DNA of 64,000 nt from Altererythrobacter epoxidivorans (GTDB taxonomy: Bacteria > Pseudomonadota > Alphaproteobacteria > Sphingomonadales > Sphingomonadaceae). Numbering within the stretch: position 1 is the stretch's first letter; each line of letters begins with the position of its first letter. The position numbers and the translations under genes are program-made. The notes under the pieces are model-generated. The model ran no database searches and was not told where the DNA came from. It saw only the letters and a list, made by a program, of their open reading frames with translations. This document shows positions 25,988 through 34,742 of the stretch, piece by piece. The DNA lies in the NCBI RefSeq assembly GCF_001281485.1, contig NZ_CP012669.1, forward strand, positions 2,573,501 through 2,637,500, in the 5' to 3' direction.

Positions 25988-26013
25988 GGGTGGTTTATAT
26001 GGATAATACACCC
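25988..26013. promoter_or_regulatory. Candidate repressor operator at the RND efflux promoter
   Basis: An interrupted dyad, GGGTG-N2-TTAT-N4-ATAA-N2-CACCC, lies 32 bases before the adaptor ATG. It covers a GATAAT -10-like element (26002-26007) whose -35 could be TTGCAC at 25981, though with a short 15-base spacer. The layout fits a TetR- or MarR-type repressor site. No regulator gene is adjacent. Confidence 0.45.
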
Positions 26014-26044
26014 TACCTCTCTATCGAAGGCCAAAGGACGGGCC

Positions 26045-27238
26045 ATGAATTACGAAACGGGTGTTGTATCTGAAACTCCCACGTCGCTGGAAGGCGATTA
26101 TGGCATCGCTGCGGAGGACAAGCCGTTCTACCGCAACTGGAAATTCATCGCCGGCATAATCGCCGCGCTGATCATTGCTGCCGTTGCCTTTGCCCTGCTG
26201 ACGGCAGAGGAAACGCCTGTCGGTGACGACAATTCGGGCGCTCCCACGGTTACTGTAATCATGCCCGGCACAACCACGGTCGAAGGCAAGATCACTGCGC
26301 CCGGTACGCTTCAGGCCCGCCGCGAGATGCCGGTTGGCGTCGTCGGCGAGGGCGGCCGCGTCATTTCCGTTCCGGTCGATGCCGGCGCCTGGGTTCGCCA
26401 GGGGCAGGTTCTCGCCGTGATCGACCGTTCGGTCCAGACCCAGCAGGCGTCGAGCGCTTCGGCCCAGATCGAGGTGGCCAAGGCGGATGCGCAGCTGGCG
26501 CAGAACAATCTCGACCGCGCCCTGCAGCTGGTGGAACGCGGCTTCATTTCGAAGGCCGATGTCGACCGCCTGACCGCGACACGCGACGCCGCCCGCGCTC
26601 GCGTCCAGGTGGCGCAGGCCCAGTACCGCGAACTTCTTGCCCGCAATGCGCGTCTCAACATTGTCGCCCCGGCATCGGGCTTGCTGCTCGAACGCAATGT
26701 GGAGCCCGGCCAGACCGTCAGCGCCGGCTCGGCGCCCCTGTTCCGCATCGCCAAGGGCGGCGAGATGGAACTGATGGCGCGGGTCAGTGAAGACCAGATC
26801 GGCGGGCTATCGGTCGGCGTTACGGCGGAAGTCGTACCCGCCGGAACCGAAAAGGCATTCTCCGGCCAGGTCTGGCAGCTGTCGCCCGTGATCGACCCGC
26901 AGGACCGTCAGGGTGTCGCGCGCATCGCGCTCGCCTACGCGCCGCAGCTTCGCCCGGGTGGTTTTGCCACCGCCACGATCAACAGCGGCACCGTTGTTGC
27001 ACCGATCCTGCCCGAAAGCGCGATCCTTTCCGATGACGAGGGCAGCTTCGTCTTCGTGGTCGGGGAAGAGAACAAGGTGGTTCGCCGCGCGATCAAGACG
27101 GGCTTCGTCAGTGCTGCAGGCGTGGTGGTCGAATCCGGCCTTACCGGCACCGAAAAGGTCGTCCTGCGTGCAGGCGGCTTCCTCAACGAAGGTGAAACGA
27201 TCAATCCGTCGCTCCTGAAGGCGGCAGGAGACAAGTAA
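26045..27238 (+). CDS. RND efflux periplasmic adaptor (membrane fusion protein)
   Basis: 397 aa. It is anchored by an N-terminal membrane helix (about 33-53) rather than a lipid. The first biotinyl-lipoyl half has VSVPVDAGAWVRQGQVLAVI-like spelling, followed by an alpha-helical hairpin rich in Ala/Gln (SAQIEVAKADAQLAQNNLDR, and LTATRDAARARVQVAQAQYR). The second lipoyl half ends in VEPGQTVSAGSAPLFRIA, and beta-barrel and membrane-proximal domains follow. ATG 26045 follows AAAGGA. It overlaps the permease by one base (TAATG), so both are translated together. It would link the permease to an outer-membrane channel encoded elsewhere. Confidence 0.9.
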   Translation: MNYETGVVSETPTSLEGDYGIAAEDKPFYRNWKFIAGIIAALIIAAVAFALLTAEETPVGDDNSGAPTVTVIMPGTTTVEGKITAPGTLQARREMPVGVVGEGGRVISVPVDAGAWVRQGQVLAVIDRSVQTQQASSASAQIEVAKADAQLAQNNLDRALQLVERGFISKADVDRLTATRDAARARVQVAQAQYRELLARNARLNIVAPASGLLLERNVEPGQTVSAGSAPLFRIAKGGEMELMARVSEDQIGGLSVGVTAEVVPAGTEKAFSGQVWQLSPVIDPQDRQGVARIALAYAPQLRPGGFATATINSGTVVAPILPESAILSDDEGSFVFVVGEENKVVRRAIKTGFVSAAGVVVESGLTGTEKVVLRAGGFLNEGETINPSLLKAAGDK

Positions 27239-30200
27239 TGAACTTCCGCAACATTTCGGCATGGTCGATCCGCAACCCGATCATCCCGCTGGTTGCGTTC
27301 ACGGCATTGCTTCTCGCCGGGCTGCTCAGCTTTGCGCGCATGGACGTCGTGAACAATCCGGATATCGAATTTCCGGCCGTGAACGTCGTCATTTCCCAGC
27401 CGGGCGCGGCCCCGACCGAAATCGAGAACCAGATCACGCAGCGCGTCGAATCCGCGGTGCGCTCGCTCAATGGCGTGCAGAAGATCAGTTCGACTGCGCG
27501 CGAAGGTAGCTCGACCACCTTTATCGAATTCGAAGTCGGCACTGATCCGAACGATGCCGTTTCCGAGGTCAAGAACGCGGTCGACAGCGTCCGCGGAAGC
27601 CTGCCCGACGGGATCATGGAGCCGCGCGTAAGCAAGGTCGAAATCGCGGGCGGCTTCCTCGGCATTTACGCGGTCGAAGCCGACGACATGACGATCGAAC
27701 AGCTCAGCTGGTTCATCGACGATACCGTAGCCAAGCAATTGCTGTCGATCGAAGGCATGGCCGACGTGGGCCGCTTTGGCGGCGTCGACCGGGAAATCGA
27801 GGTCATTCTCGACCCGGCCAAGATCCAGTCGCTCGGCGTGACGGCCGGACAGATCAACAGCCTGCTGCGCCAGAACAACCTCGATGCAGGTGGTGGCATC
27901 GCCGAAGTCGGCGGAACCCGCCAGTCGGTTCGCGTATTGGGCAATGAAGACGACGCCTATTCGCTGTCGCAGCGGCAGATCCAGATCGGTGCCGGTCGCC
28001 TGGTCAAGCTCGCCGACATCGCCACCGTGCGTGACGGATATTCGGAGCGCAGCTCGATCAGCAAGGTGCGCGACAAGGAAGTCGTCAATTTCTACATGTC
28101 GCGCGCAAAGGGCGCTTCCGACGTTACCGTGTTCGACGATGCCAAGGTGATGATCGAGCAGATCGAGGCGGAAAACCCGAACGTCCACTTCATCCCGCTG
28201 TTCAACACGGTCAAATATACCGAAAGCCAATACGAAAGCTCGATCGCCGCCATGATCGAAGGCGCAATCCTGGCGGTCGTAGTGGTGTTCTTCTTCCTGC
28301 GCGACTGGCGCGCGACGGTCATCTCGGCCATCGCCATCCCGCTGTCCGCAATCCCGACCTTCTGGTTCATGGACCTTCTGGGCTTCAACCTGAACCAGAT
28401 GTCCCTGCTCGCGCTAGGTCTCGTGGCCGGCGTGCTGGTCGACGATGCCATCGTGGAGATCGAGAACATCGTGCGCCACATGCGCATGGGCAAGACGGCA
28501 TACCAGGCATCCATCGACGCAGCCGACGAAATCGGCCTCGCCGTGGTTGCGACTTCGTTCTGTATCATCGCGGTGTTCCTGCCGGTCGGCCTGATGCCGG
28601 GCATCACCGGACAGTTCTTCAAGAACTTTGGCCTGACGGTGGTTGTCGCCGTGCTGATGAGCCTTGCCGTCGCACGTATGATCACGCCGATGATGGCGGC
28701 CTATTTCCTCAAGGCCAAGGGGCACGCCGCCCATGGCGAAGGTCCGATGATGGACCGCTACATGGGCATTTTGCGCTGGTCGCTCGATCGCGGAAAATTG
28801 CACGCGCGGCGCGAGGGCCTGCCCGGACCGCGCCATCGCTGGCTCTATATCCTGAGCTTCTTCCTCGTGATCCTGGGTGCGATCATCCTGCCCGGCATCG
28901 CGGTGTTCACGAGCTGGGGCATGATTTCGCCGCTCGAAATCCCGGCCAAGGTTGCAAGCGCGTTCGGCCTCTCTCCGATCGAGGGCGTGGGCTTCATCGT
29001 GACCCGCATCCTGCTGCTGGTGCAGTTGGCTATCGTGACAGTGATCGGCTTCTTCGCCGTTCGCCTGTTTCTCCTGGTTCTGCGTGTGCTGACGCGGGCG
29101 ATGGGCACAGGTCTGTCGAATAGCTGGAAATACCTTGAAGCGCGTTTCTACGACCACCGCGTGTGGATGCTCGGCATCGGCTATTTCTCGTTCCTGCTCA
29201 CGATCCTTCTGTTCATGAACACGCCGTTCCAGTTCCAGCCGGAAGTGAACAGCGACAACAGCCAGGTCGTGATCGAGATGGTGCCCGGCACCACGCTCGA
29301 ATCGACCGAGCGCGTCGCCGACCAGGTTGCCGATATCCTGTACCAGCAGCCCGAGGTCGAACGTGCGCTGGAGCGTGTGAACGAAGGTTCGTCGACGATC
29401 TACATTACATTGAAGGCCGACCGTGCGCGCACATCGGGCGAATTCCAGCGCGATCTTGCGCCGATCTTTGCCACGATCCCCGACGCCCGCGTTCGCTTCA
29501 ACAACCAGAACGGCCCCGGTGGCGGTAGCGGCAGCGGCCGCGACATCACGGTCATGCTCGCAGGCTCCGACCCCGAGCTTCTCAACCAGGCAGCGACCCA
29601 GCTGGTAGACGAGATGCGCGGGCTCGATACGGTGGTGGCGCCGCGTATCAGCGCCGACGTACCCCGTCCCGAAATCATCATCCGGCCGCGTGCCGATCTT
29701 GCCGCGGAACTGGGCGTGACGACTGCCGCCCTGAGCCAGGCGATCCGCATCGCCACGATGGGCGAAATCGAACAGAATGCCGCCAAGTTCTCGCTTTCCG
29801 ATCGGCAGATCCCGATCCGGGTAAAGCTGCCGGTCGAATCGCGCGAAGACCTCACCACGATCAAGAACCTGCCGGTTCCGATCTCGACCGGTGGCTCTGT
29901 TCCGCTTAGCCGCGTTGCCGACATCTCGTTCGGTTCGGGCCCGACGACGATCCAGCGCTACAACCAGAACCGCCGCGTCTTCGTCGGTGCGGACCTTGCG
30001 CAGAACGTGTTGCAGGGCACGGCGATGGAAGAAATCAACAAACTTCCGGCGCTGACCAACCTGCCGCAGGGCGTGATCCGCGATGCCGCAGCGAACGACG
30101 AGATGCAGACCGAACTGGTCGAGAATTTCCAGACCGCCGTCATTTCGGGCATCCTGCTCGTGTTTGCGGTGCTGGTGCTGCTGTACAAGCGTTTCATGTC

Positions 30201-30720
30201 GCCGCTGGTGAACATGACATCGCTGGCGCTCGCGCCATTGGGCGGCATCTTCCTGGTCTGGGTCGTCGGTCAGCCGCTTTCGATGCCGGTCCTGATCGGT
30301 GTCCTGCTGCTGCTGGGGATCGTGTCCAAGAACTCGATCCTGCTGATCGATTTCGCGATCGAGGAAATGGCAACGGGCAAGCGCAAGCTGCACGCCATCC
30401 TCGATGCAGGGCACAAGCGCGCCCAACCGATTGTCATGACCACCGTCGCAATGACGGCGGGCATGGTCCCGACCGCACTCTCGCTATCGGGTGACGGCGC
30501 ATGGCGTGCACCGATGGGCACGGTCGTTATCGGCGGCCTGATCCTTTCGACTGTGCTGACCCTGTTGATCGTTCCGGCCGGTTTCAGCCTTGCCGACGGT
30601 TTTGAAAAGCGCATCGGACCCTGGATGCGGAGCCGCTTCCTCACATACCGTCCGGGCGACGAGAACCGGAAGCTGACGCCGCCTGCCGGCGAAGCGCCGG
30701 GAGCAGAACCTGCCGAGTGA
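27238..30720 (+). CDS. RND efflux permease (AcrB/HAE1-like) with extra membrane insert
   Basis: 1160-aa proton-driven inner-membrane pump. The N-terminus WSIRNPIIPLVAFTALLLAG is helix 1. The porter domain starts at PDIEFPAVNVVISQPGAAPT. Helix 4 carries the proton-relay pair in GLVAGVLVDDAIVEIENI, and helix 10 the Lys in GIVSKNSILLIDFAIEE. Usual length is 1020-1060; the excess lies after helix 6, at residues about 530-630. There HRWLYILSFFLVILGAIILP and the hydrophobic IVTRILLLVQLAIVTVIGFF appear before the usual helix 7 (WMLGIGYFSFLLTILLF). This suggests two additional membrane segments. Substrates (drugs, solvents or dyes) are unknown. No outer-membrane factor gene follows. Confidence 0.92.
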   Translation: MNFRNISAWSIRNPIIPLVAFTALLLAGLLSFARMDVVNNPDIEFPAVNVVISQPGAAPTEIENQITQRVESAVRSLNGVQKISSTAREGSSTTFIEFEVGTDPNDAVSEVKNAVDSVRGSLPDGIMEPRVSKVEIAGGFLGIYAVEADDMTIEQLSWFIDDTVAKQLLSIEGMADVGRFGGVDREIEVILDPAKIQSLGVTAGQINSLLRQNNLDAGGGIAEVGGTRQSVRVLGNEDDAYSLSQRQIQIGAGRLVKLADIATVRDGYSERSSISKVRDKEVVNFYMSRAKGASDVTVFDDAKVMIEQIEAENPNVHFIPLFNTVKYTESQYESSIAAMIEGAILAVVVVFFFLRDWRATVISAIAIPLSAIPTFWFMDLLGFNLNQMSLLALGLVAGVLVDDAIVEIENIVRHMRMGKTAYQASIDAADEIGLAVVATSFCIIAVFLPVGLMPGITGQFFKNFGLTVVVAVLMSLAVARMITPMMAAYFLKAKGHAAHGEGPMMDRYMGILRWSLDRGKLHARREGLPGPRHRWLYILSFFLVILGAIILPGIAVFTSWGMISPLEIPAKVASAFGLSPIEGVGFIVTRILLLVQLAIVTVIGFFAVRLFLLVLRVLTRAMGTGLSNSWKYLEARFYDHRVWMLGIGYFSFLLTILLFMNTPFQFQPEVNSDNSQVVIEMVPGTTLESTERVADQVADILYQQPEVERALERVNEGSSTIYITLKADRARTSGEFQRDLAPIFATIPDARVRFNNQNGPGGGSGSGRDITVMLAGSDPELLNQAATQLVDEMRGLDTVVAPRISADVPRPEIIIRPRADLAAELGVTTAALSQAIRIATMGEIEQNAAKFSLSDRQIPIRVKLPVESREDLTTIKNLPVPISTGGSVPLSRVADISFGSGPTTIQRYNQNRRVFVGADLAQNVLQGTAMEEINKLPALTNLPQGVIRDAAANDEMQTELVENFQTAVISGILLVFAVLVLLYKRFMSPLVNMTSLALAPLGGIFLVWVVGQPLSMPVLIGVLLLLGIVSKNSILLIDFAIEEMATGKRKLHAILDAGHKRAQPIVMTTVAMTAGMVPTALSLSGDGAWRAPMGTVVIGGLILSTVLTLLIVPAGFSLADGFEKRIGPWMRSRFLTYRPGDENRKLTPPAGEAPGAEPAE

Positions 30721-30732
30721 CGTTGCACTGAT

Positions 30733-32025
30733 ATGACGGGCGCGCGTACACCAGCCTACACTCTCGGCGGAAAGCCGCTGACCGCCGACAGCGCCCGCCG
30801 CATGCGCTGGACCGCAACCGGCCTGCTGGTGGTCATGGCCGGGCTGTTCGTCCTGTCGAAGCAATTGCTGCCGGTGCATCCGGGTTGGGGTTACCTCAAT
30901 GCCTTTGCCGAAGCGGCCATGGTTGGCGGACTGGCAGACTGGTTCGCGGTTACCGCGCTGTTCCGCCATCCGCTCGGCATACCGATCCCGCACACGGCGA
31001 TCATCCCGGAAAACAAGGACCGCATCGCCGACACGATGGCGCAATTCTTGCGCGAAAACTTCCTGACACCTGCAGTCGTCGCACGCCGGATGCAGGGCAT
31101 GAATGTTGCCGCCGCGCTGGGCGACTTCCTCTCTGCACCGCCGGAACCTTCGGCCAATGGCGACAATCGTTCGCGCATCACCGGCGGCGCGGCCGAATTG
31201 CTGGCCGAGGTGCTGGAATCGCTCGATCCGGATCGGCTGGGCAACCAGGTTCGCAGCGGGCTTGCCAGCCAGCTTGGCAAGATCGACGTATCGCCGCTGG
31301 TCGGGCGGATGCTCGAAACCGCGATTGCCGACAACCGCCACATGCCATTGATGGACGGGTTCATCCGCTGGGCCGGACTGACGCTGGAAGACAATGAGGA
31401 AACGGTTCGCGAGATCATCCATGCCCGCGCGAACTCTGTATTGCGCTGGACGGGCCTCGACGAACGTATCTCCGCATCGGTCCTCGACGGTCTCTACAAG
31501 TTGCTGGCCGAAGTGCTGGTCGATCCGGAGCATCCGCTGCGTTCCAAGATCGAGGAAGGGCTGAGCAAGCTGGCGACCGACTTGCAGCACGATCCCAAGA
31601 CACGTGAACGCGTGGAAGACATGAAGCGCGACCTTCTGGAGAACCCCGCCGTGGCCGAATGGTGGCTCGGCGTATGGGAGCGTATCCGCCTTTCGCTGAT
31701 CCGCCGCGCCCGCGATCCGCAGAGCGCGCTGGGCGAGGAAATGCGCAAGGGGCTGGCCGAGCTTGGCAATGCCCTTCGCGAGGACCAGCGCTTGCAGATC
31801 CAGATCAACCGCTTCGCCCGCCGCACGGCTGTAGGCGTCGCGACACGATACGGCGGCCAGATCGTGCAGCTCGTATCCGAAACCGTGAAGCGTTGGGATG
31901 CGGTGACGATCACCGGGCGGATCGAAAGCGCTGTCGGCCGCGACCTGCAGTTCATCCGTATCAACGGCACGCTGGTGGGCGGACTGGTCGGCCTGACGCT
32001 GCACTTCATCGACGGATTCCTCTGA
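30733..32025 (+). CDS. DUF445 family membrane protein (YjiN-like)
   Basis: 430 aa. Two N-terminal membrane segments are visible: TGLLVVMAGLFVLSKQLLP (about 29-47) and AFAEAAMVGGLADWFAVTALF, the family hallmark GGLADWFAVTALFR. The PIPHTAIIPENKDRIADTM block follows. The middle is a long amphipathic helical stretch with many Glu/Arg. The C-terminal INGTLVGGLVGLTLHFI helix closes the family pattern. Function is unknown. It begins 12 bases after the permease stop and may share its transcript. Confidence 0.88.
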   Translation: MTGARTPAYTLGGKPLTADSARRMRWTATGLLVVMAGLFVLSKQLLPVHPGWGYLNAFAEAAMVGGLADWFAVTALFRHPLGIPIPHTAIIPENKDRIADTMAQFLRENFLTPAVVARRMQGMNVAAALGDFLSAPPEPSANGDNRSRITGGAAELLAEVLESLDPDRLGNQVRSGLASQLGKIDVSPLVGRMLETAIADNRHMPLMDGFIRWAGLTLEDNEETVREIIHARANSVLRWTGLDERISASVLDGLYKLLAEVLVDPEHPLRSKIEEGLSKLATDLQHDPKTRERVEDMKRDLLENPAVAEWWLGVWERIRLSLIRRARDPQSALGEEMRKGLAELGNALREDQRLQIQINRFARRTAVGVATRYGGQIVQLVSETVKRWDAVTITGRIESAVGRDLQFIRINGTLVGGLVGLTLHFIDGFL

Positions 32026-32038
32026 CACCGGCGTCCAG

Positions 32039-32056
32039 CTAGGGGTTAGCCCCTAG
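32039..32056. promoter_or_regulatory. Perfect hairpin CTAGGGG-TTAG-CCCCTAG
   Basis: A 7-base-pair perfect stem with a TTAG tetraloop, 13 bases after the DUF445 stop. No T-run follows, so it is not a standard terminator. It could stabilise the upstream mRNA end or be part of the sigma gene leader. Confidence 0.5.
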
Positions 32057-32092
32057 GGCCGCGCACAGCATCGCTAGAAACAGTCGCGCTAG

Positions 32093-32117
32093 TTCTTCCC
32101 TGTCAAGGAAGGGAGAA
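32093..32117 (+). promoter_or_regulatory. Hairpin sequestering the Shine-Dalgarno of the sigma factor gene
   Basis: TTCTTCCCT (32093-32101) can pair with AGGGAGAA (32110-32117), which contains the AGGGAG ribosome site placed 7-8 bases before the ATG at 32123. The stem is about 8 pairs with one bulged base and an 8-base loop, which would hold the ribosome site closed until it melts or is bound. Confidence 0.4.
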
Positions 32118-32122
32118 CGGGC

Positions 32123-32761
32123 ATGGGATATGATTGCGATATCGGTGCAATGGCCATTCGTCTTCGCGATGCGCGCGAACGCAGCCAGGGGCGGCCATCG
32201 CTGCGATGGGACCGCGAATTCGCAAAGCTGTTCGATCTCCTTGCGCCGCAACGCCGACAATTCATCAGGCGTTTCGGGCTAACCGACATGGCGGAGGATG
32301 CAGAGCAGGCCTGCCGCATCGGTCTGTTCCGTGCTGTTGAAAGCTACGATGCATCCAAGGCAGCATTCGCCACGCATGCAATCTGGCAGATGCGGGGTGA
32401 GTTGCAGGGCCTGCGTCACCGGATGCGACTCGATCAGCGCCGCAGCGCGCGCAATGCCGGTATCACGACAGTGTCGCTGGAGGCGCGGATTGCTGCTGCA
32501 GAGGCCAGGGGCACTTCGTTGCAGATCGTCGATGCGCAAGCCCAAGAAAGCGTCGAACGCGCGGCCAGCGACCGGATGGCGAGGGATTGGCTCGACCGCA
32601 TGCTCGACGGGATTGCTTCGCCAGCAGCCGAGCGGCGGATCATCAGGCGGGCAATTTTCGACGAGGCGGGCGCGCCCCGGATCGACCGCGCAACGGCAGA
32701 ACGCCATCGCCAGATCACCCGCCGCACCTTCCGCAATTGTGCCCGGCTGCTGGCTGCGTGA
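32123..32761 (+). CDS. Sigma-70 family-like RNA polymerase sigma factor, atypical
   Basis: 212 aa. Residues about 28-95 match sigma region 2: [18 protein letters not shown], then [20 protein letters not shown] and [19 protein letters not shown], where [11 protein letters not shown] corresponds to the -10 recognition/melting helix (FATYAxWWIR in RpoH and RpoD). The part after residue 105 is Ala/Arg-rich and lacks a clear canonical region 4. [12 protein letters not shown] and [15 protein letters not shown] could form a helix-turn-helix by analogy. No anti-sigma gene is adjacent. Start ATG 32123 has a strong but possibly hidden AGGGAG site. The target promoter set is unknown. Confidence 0.72.
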   Translation: MGYDCDIGAMAIRLRDARERSQGRPSLRWDREFAKLFDLLAPQRRQFIRRFGLTDMAEDAEQACRIGLFRAVESYDASKAAFATHAIWQMRGELQGLRHRMRLDQRRSARNAGITTVSLEARIAAAEARGTSLQIVDAQAQESVERAASDRMARDWLDRMLDGIASPAAERRIIRRAIFDEAGAPRIDRATAERHRQITRRTFRNCARLLAA

Positions 32762-32764
32762 GGC

Positions 32765-32801
32765 AAAACAAAAGGGCCGGACCCCGAGAGGCCCGACCCT
32801 T
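32765..32801 (-). terminator. Terminator of etfBA
   Basis: Read on the minus strand, AAGGGTCGGGCC, a 6-base loop and GGTCCGGCCCTT form an imperfect 12-base stem followed by TTGTTTT-like T-rich sequence. It can also serve the convergent sigma gene, with a weaker tail. Confidence 0.75.
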
Positions 32802-32824
32802 CTTCAATTCGCTTTGGCAGTTGC

Positions 32825-33754
32825 TCAGAGCTTTTCGGTCAGCTCCGGCACGGCCTTGAACAGGTCGGCGACGAGGCCGATGTCAGCGACCTGGAAGATC
32901 GGCGCGTCTTCGTCCTTGTTGATCGCGATGATGGTCTTGGAATCCTTCATCCCGGCAAGGTGCTGGATCGCACCCGAAATGCCGATGGCGATGTAAACTT
33001 CCGGTGCCACGATCTTGCCGGTCTGGCCGACCTGATAATCGTTGGGCACGTAACCTGCATCGACCGCAGCGCGTGAAGCACCGATACCGGCACCAAGCTT
33101 GTCGGCGAGCGGGGTGATGACCTGCTCGAAAGTTTCCGAATCCTTCAGCGCACGGCCGCCCGAAACGATGACCTTTGCGCTGGTCAGCTCGGGGCGCTCG
33201 CTCTGTGCGATTTCCGCGCTGACGAAGCTCGACAGGCCGGCATCACCAGCGCCCGAAACCGCTTCGATAGTGCCCGAACCGCCTTCGGTCGCCGCCTTGT
33301 CGAAAGCGGTGCCGCGAACGGTGATCACCAGCTTGGCATCGGACGATTCGACGGTTGCGATCGCGTTGCCGGCATAGATCGGACGGGTGAAGGTCTTTTC
33401 GCCTTCGACCGAAAGGATGTCCGAAATCTGCATGACGTCGAGCAGGGCTGCGACGCGCGGTGCGATGTTCTTGCCGGTGGTGGTAGCGGGCGCGACGAAG
33501 GCATCATGGTGGCCCATCAGGTCGGCTACCAGCGGCGCGACGTTTTCGGCCAGCGCGTGTGCGTAGGCCGCGTCGTCTGCGACATGGACCTTGCCCACGC
33601 CGGCAACCTTGGCAGCCTGTTCGGCCACGCCGCCACAGCCGCTACCGGCTACCAGCAGGTGGACTTCACCCAGTTTCGAAGCGGCGGTGACAGCTGCCAG
33701 CGTCGCATCCTTCATTTCGCTGTTGTCGTGTTCGACCCAGACGAGAGTTTTCAT
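32825..33754 (-). CDS. etfA: Electron transfer flavoprotein subunit alpha
   Basis: 309 aa. EtfA carries FAD and passes electrons from acyl-CoA and related dehydrogenases to ETF-ubiquinone oxidoreductase. The N-terminal domain starts [18 protein letters not shown]. The FAD-binding C-terminal domain has [57 protein letters not shown] and the [25 protein letters not shown] run typical of EtfA. Ribosome site AGAAAGGA is strong. It follows etfB by 29 bases on the same strand, and a terminator follows the stop. No ETF dehydrogenase lies in the window. Confidence 0.96.
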   Translation of the reverse strand: MKTLVWVEHDNSEMKDATLAAVTAASKLGEVHLLVAGSGCGGVAEQAAKVAGVGKVHVADDAAYAHALAENVAPLVADLMGHHDAFVAPATTTGKNIAPRVAALLDVMQISDILSVEGEKTFTRPIYAGNAIATVESSDAKLVITVRGTAFDKAATEGGSGTIEAVSGAGDAGLSSFVSAEIAQSERPELTSAKVIVSGGRALKDSETFEQVITPLADKLGAGIGASRAAVDAGYVPNDYQVGQTGKIVAPEVYIAIGISGAIQHLAGMKDSKTIIAINKDEDAPIFQVADIGLVADLFKAVPELTEKL

Positions 33755-33783
33755 GTTCGTTGTCCTTTCTGCGTCCAGGGTTC

Positions 33784-34536
33784 TCAGGCGATGCCCATGG
33801 CCTTGATCTTGGCGACCAGTTCATCGACGTCTGCGACCTTGATGCCGGCCTGGCGGACGGGCGGTTCGGAAACGTTGGTGGTAGTGAGGCGCGGCGTGAT
33901 GTCGACGCCGTAGTCACCCGGGGTCTTCGTATCGAGCGGCTTCTTCTTCGCCTTCATGATGTTCGGCAGCGAAGCATAGCGCGGCTCGTTCAGGCGGAGG
34001 TCGGTGGTGACGATTGCCGGAAGCGAAAGCTTCACGGTTTCGAGGCCGCCGTCGACTTCACGCTTAACAACGACGCTGTCGCCATCGACTTCGACGGTGT
34101 TGGCGAAGGTGCCCTGCGGACGGCCCATGAGGGCGGCAAGCATCTGGCCGGTCTGGTTGCTGTCGTCGCTGATCGACTGCTTGCCGAGCATGACGATGCC
34201 GGGCTGTTCTTCGTCGGCGATCGCTTTCAGGATCTTGGCAACGGCCAGCGGTTCGACGTCGACGCCCTCGTCAGTCTCGACGAGGATCGCACGGTCGGCG
34301 CCCATGGCAAGCGCGGTGCGCAGCGTTTCCTGCGATTTTGCCGGACCTACCGACACGGCGATGATTTCTTCCGCCTTGCCCGCTTCCTTGATGCGAATCG
34401 CTTCTTCGACAGCGATTTCGTCGAACGGGTTCATGCTCATCTTGACGTTGGCAAGATCGACGCCCGAACCGTCCGCTTTCACGCGAGGCTTTACGTTGTA
34501 GTCGATGACCCGTTTGACGGGCACGAGGATTTTCAT
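33784..34536 (-). CDS. etfB: Electron transfer flavoprotein subunit beta
   Basis: 250-aa AMP-binding partner of EtfA. It starts [20 protein letters not shown]. The family block [19 protein letters not shown] follows, then [11 protein letters not shown] and the [20 protein letters not shown] loop. The recognition-loop region [20 protein letters not shown], which docks to dehydrogenases, is complete. Ribosome site AGAGGAAGGAA precedes ATG 34536. It is the first gene of the etfBA operon. A long palindrome lies 40-66 bases upstream, suggesting control by a dimeric regulator of fatty-acid or branched-chain amino-acid breakdown. Confidence 0.96.
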   Translation of the reverse strand: MKILVPVKRVIDYNVKPRVKADGSGVDLANVKMSMNPFDEIAVEEAIRIKEAGKAEEIIAVSVGPAKSQETLRTALAMGADRAILVETDEGVDVEPLAVAKILKAIADEEQPGIVMLGKQSISDDSNQTGQMLAALMGRPQGTFANTVEVDGDSVVVKREVDGGLETVKLSLPAIVTTDLRLNEPRYASLPNIMKAKKKPLDTKTPGDYGVDITPRLTTTNVSEPPVRQAGIKVADVDELVAKIKAMGIA

Positions 34537-34575
34537 GGGAGTTCCTTCCTCTCAAAAACTGTTCGGCGTCCGCCT

Positions 34576-34602
34576 AGCTTGCGTTTACGTAAACGTCAAG
34601 CT
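34576..34602. promoter_or_regulatory. Long palindrome upstream of etfBA (LiuR-like operator)
   Basis: The core CGTTTACGTAAACG (34582-34595) is a perfect 14-base palindrome. AGCTTG on the left and CAAGCT on the right extend it to 27 bases with one unpaired T. TTTACGTAAACG(T)CAA resembles MerR-family LiuR sites reconstructed for proteobacterial branched-chain amino-acid catabolism, a regulon that commonly includes etf genes. The resemblance is from memory and not searched. Confidence 0.55.
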
Positions 34603-34742
34603 GAGTCGGCGCGTCTCTTATCGAACCAATGGCCCAGATGCCCTCGCGTTCCTTGGTGTCGAGGTCAAGCGCCTTCGCGCCAAGCTTTACTGGCGCCGAT
34701 GCCAGCTTTACTTCTCTTCGCTGGATGGAGAGGAAATTGGAA

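Noticed and set aside
28414..30426. 670-codon open frame on the minus strand across the RND permease gene
   Set aside because: It lies wholly antisense to a clear AcrB-type gene, its product is rich in His/Arg/Asp/Gln without any domain, and the frame is a by-product of GC-rich codon bias.
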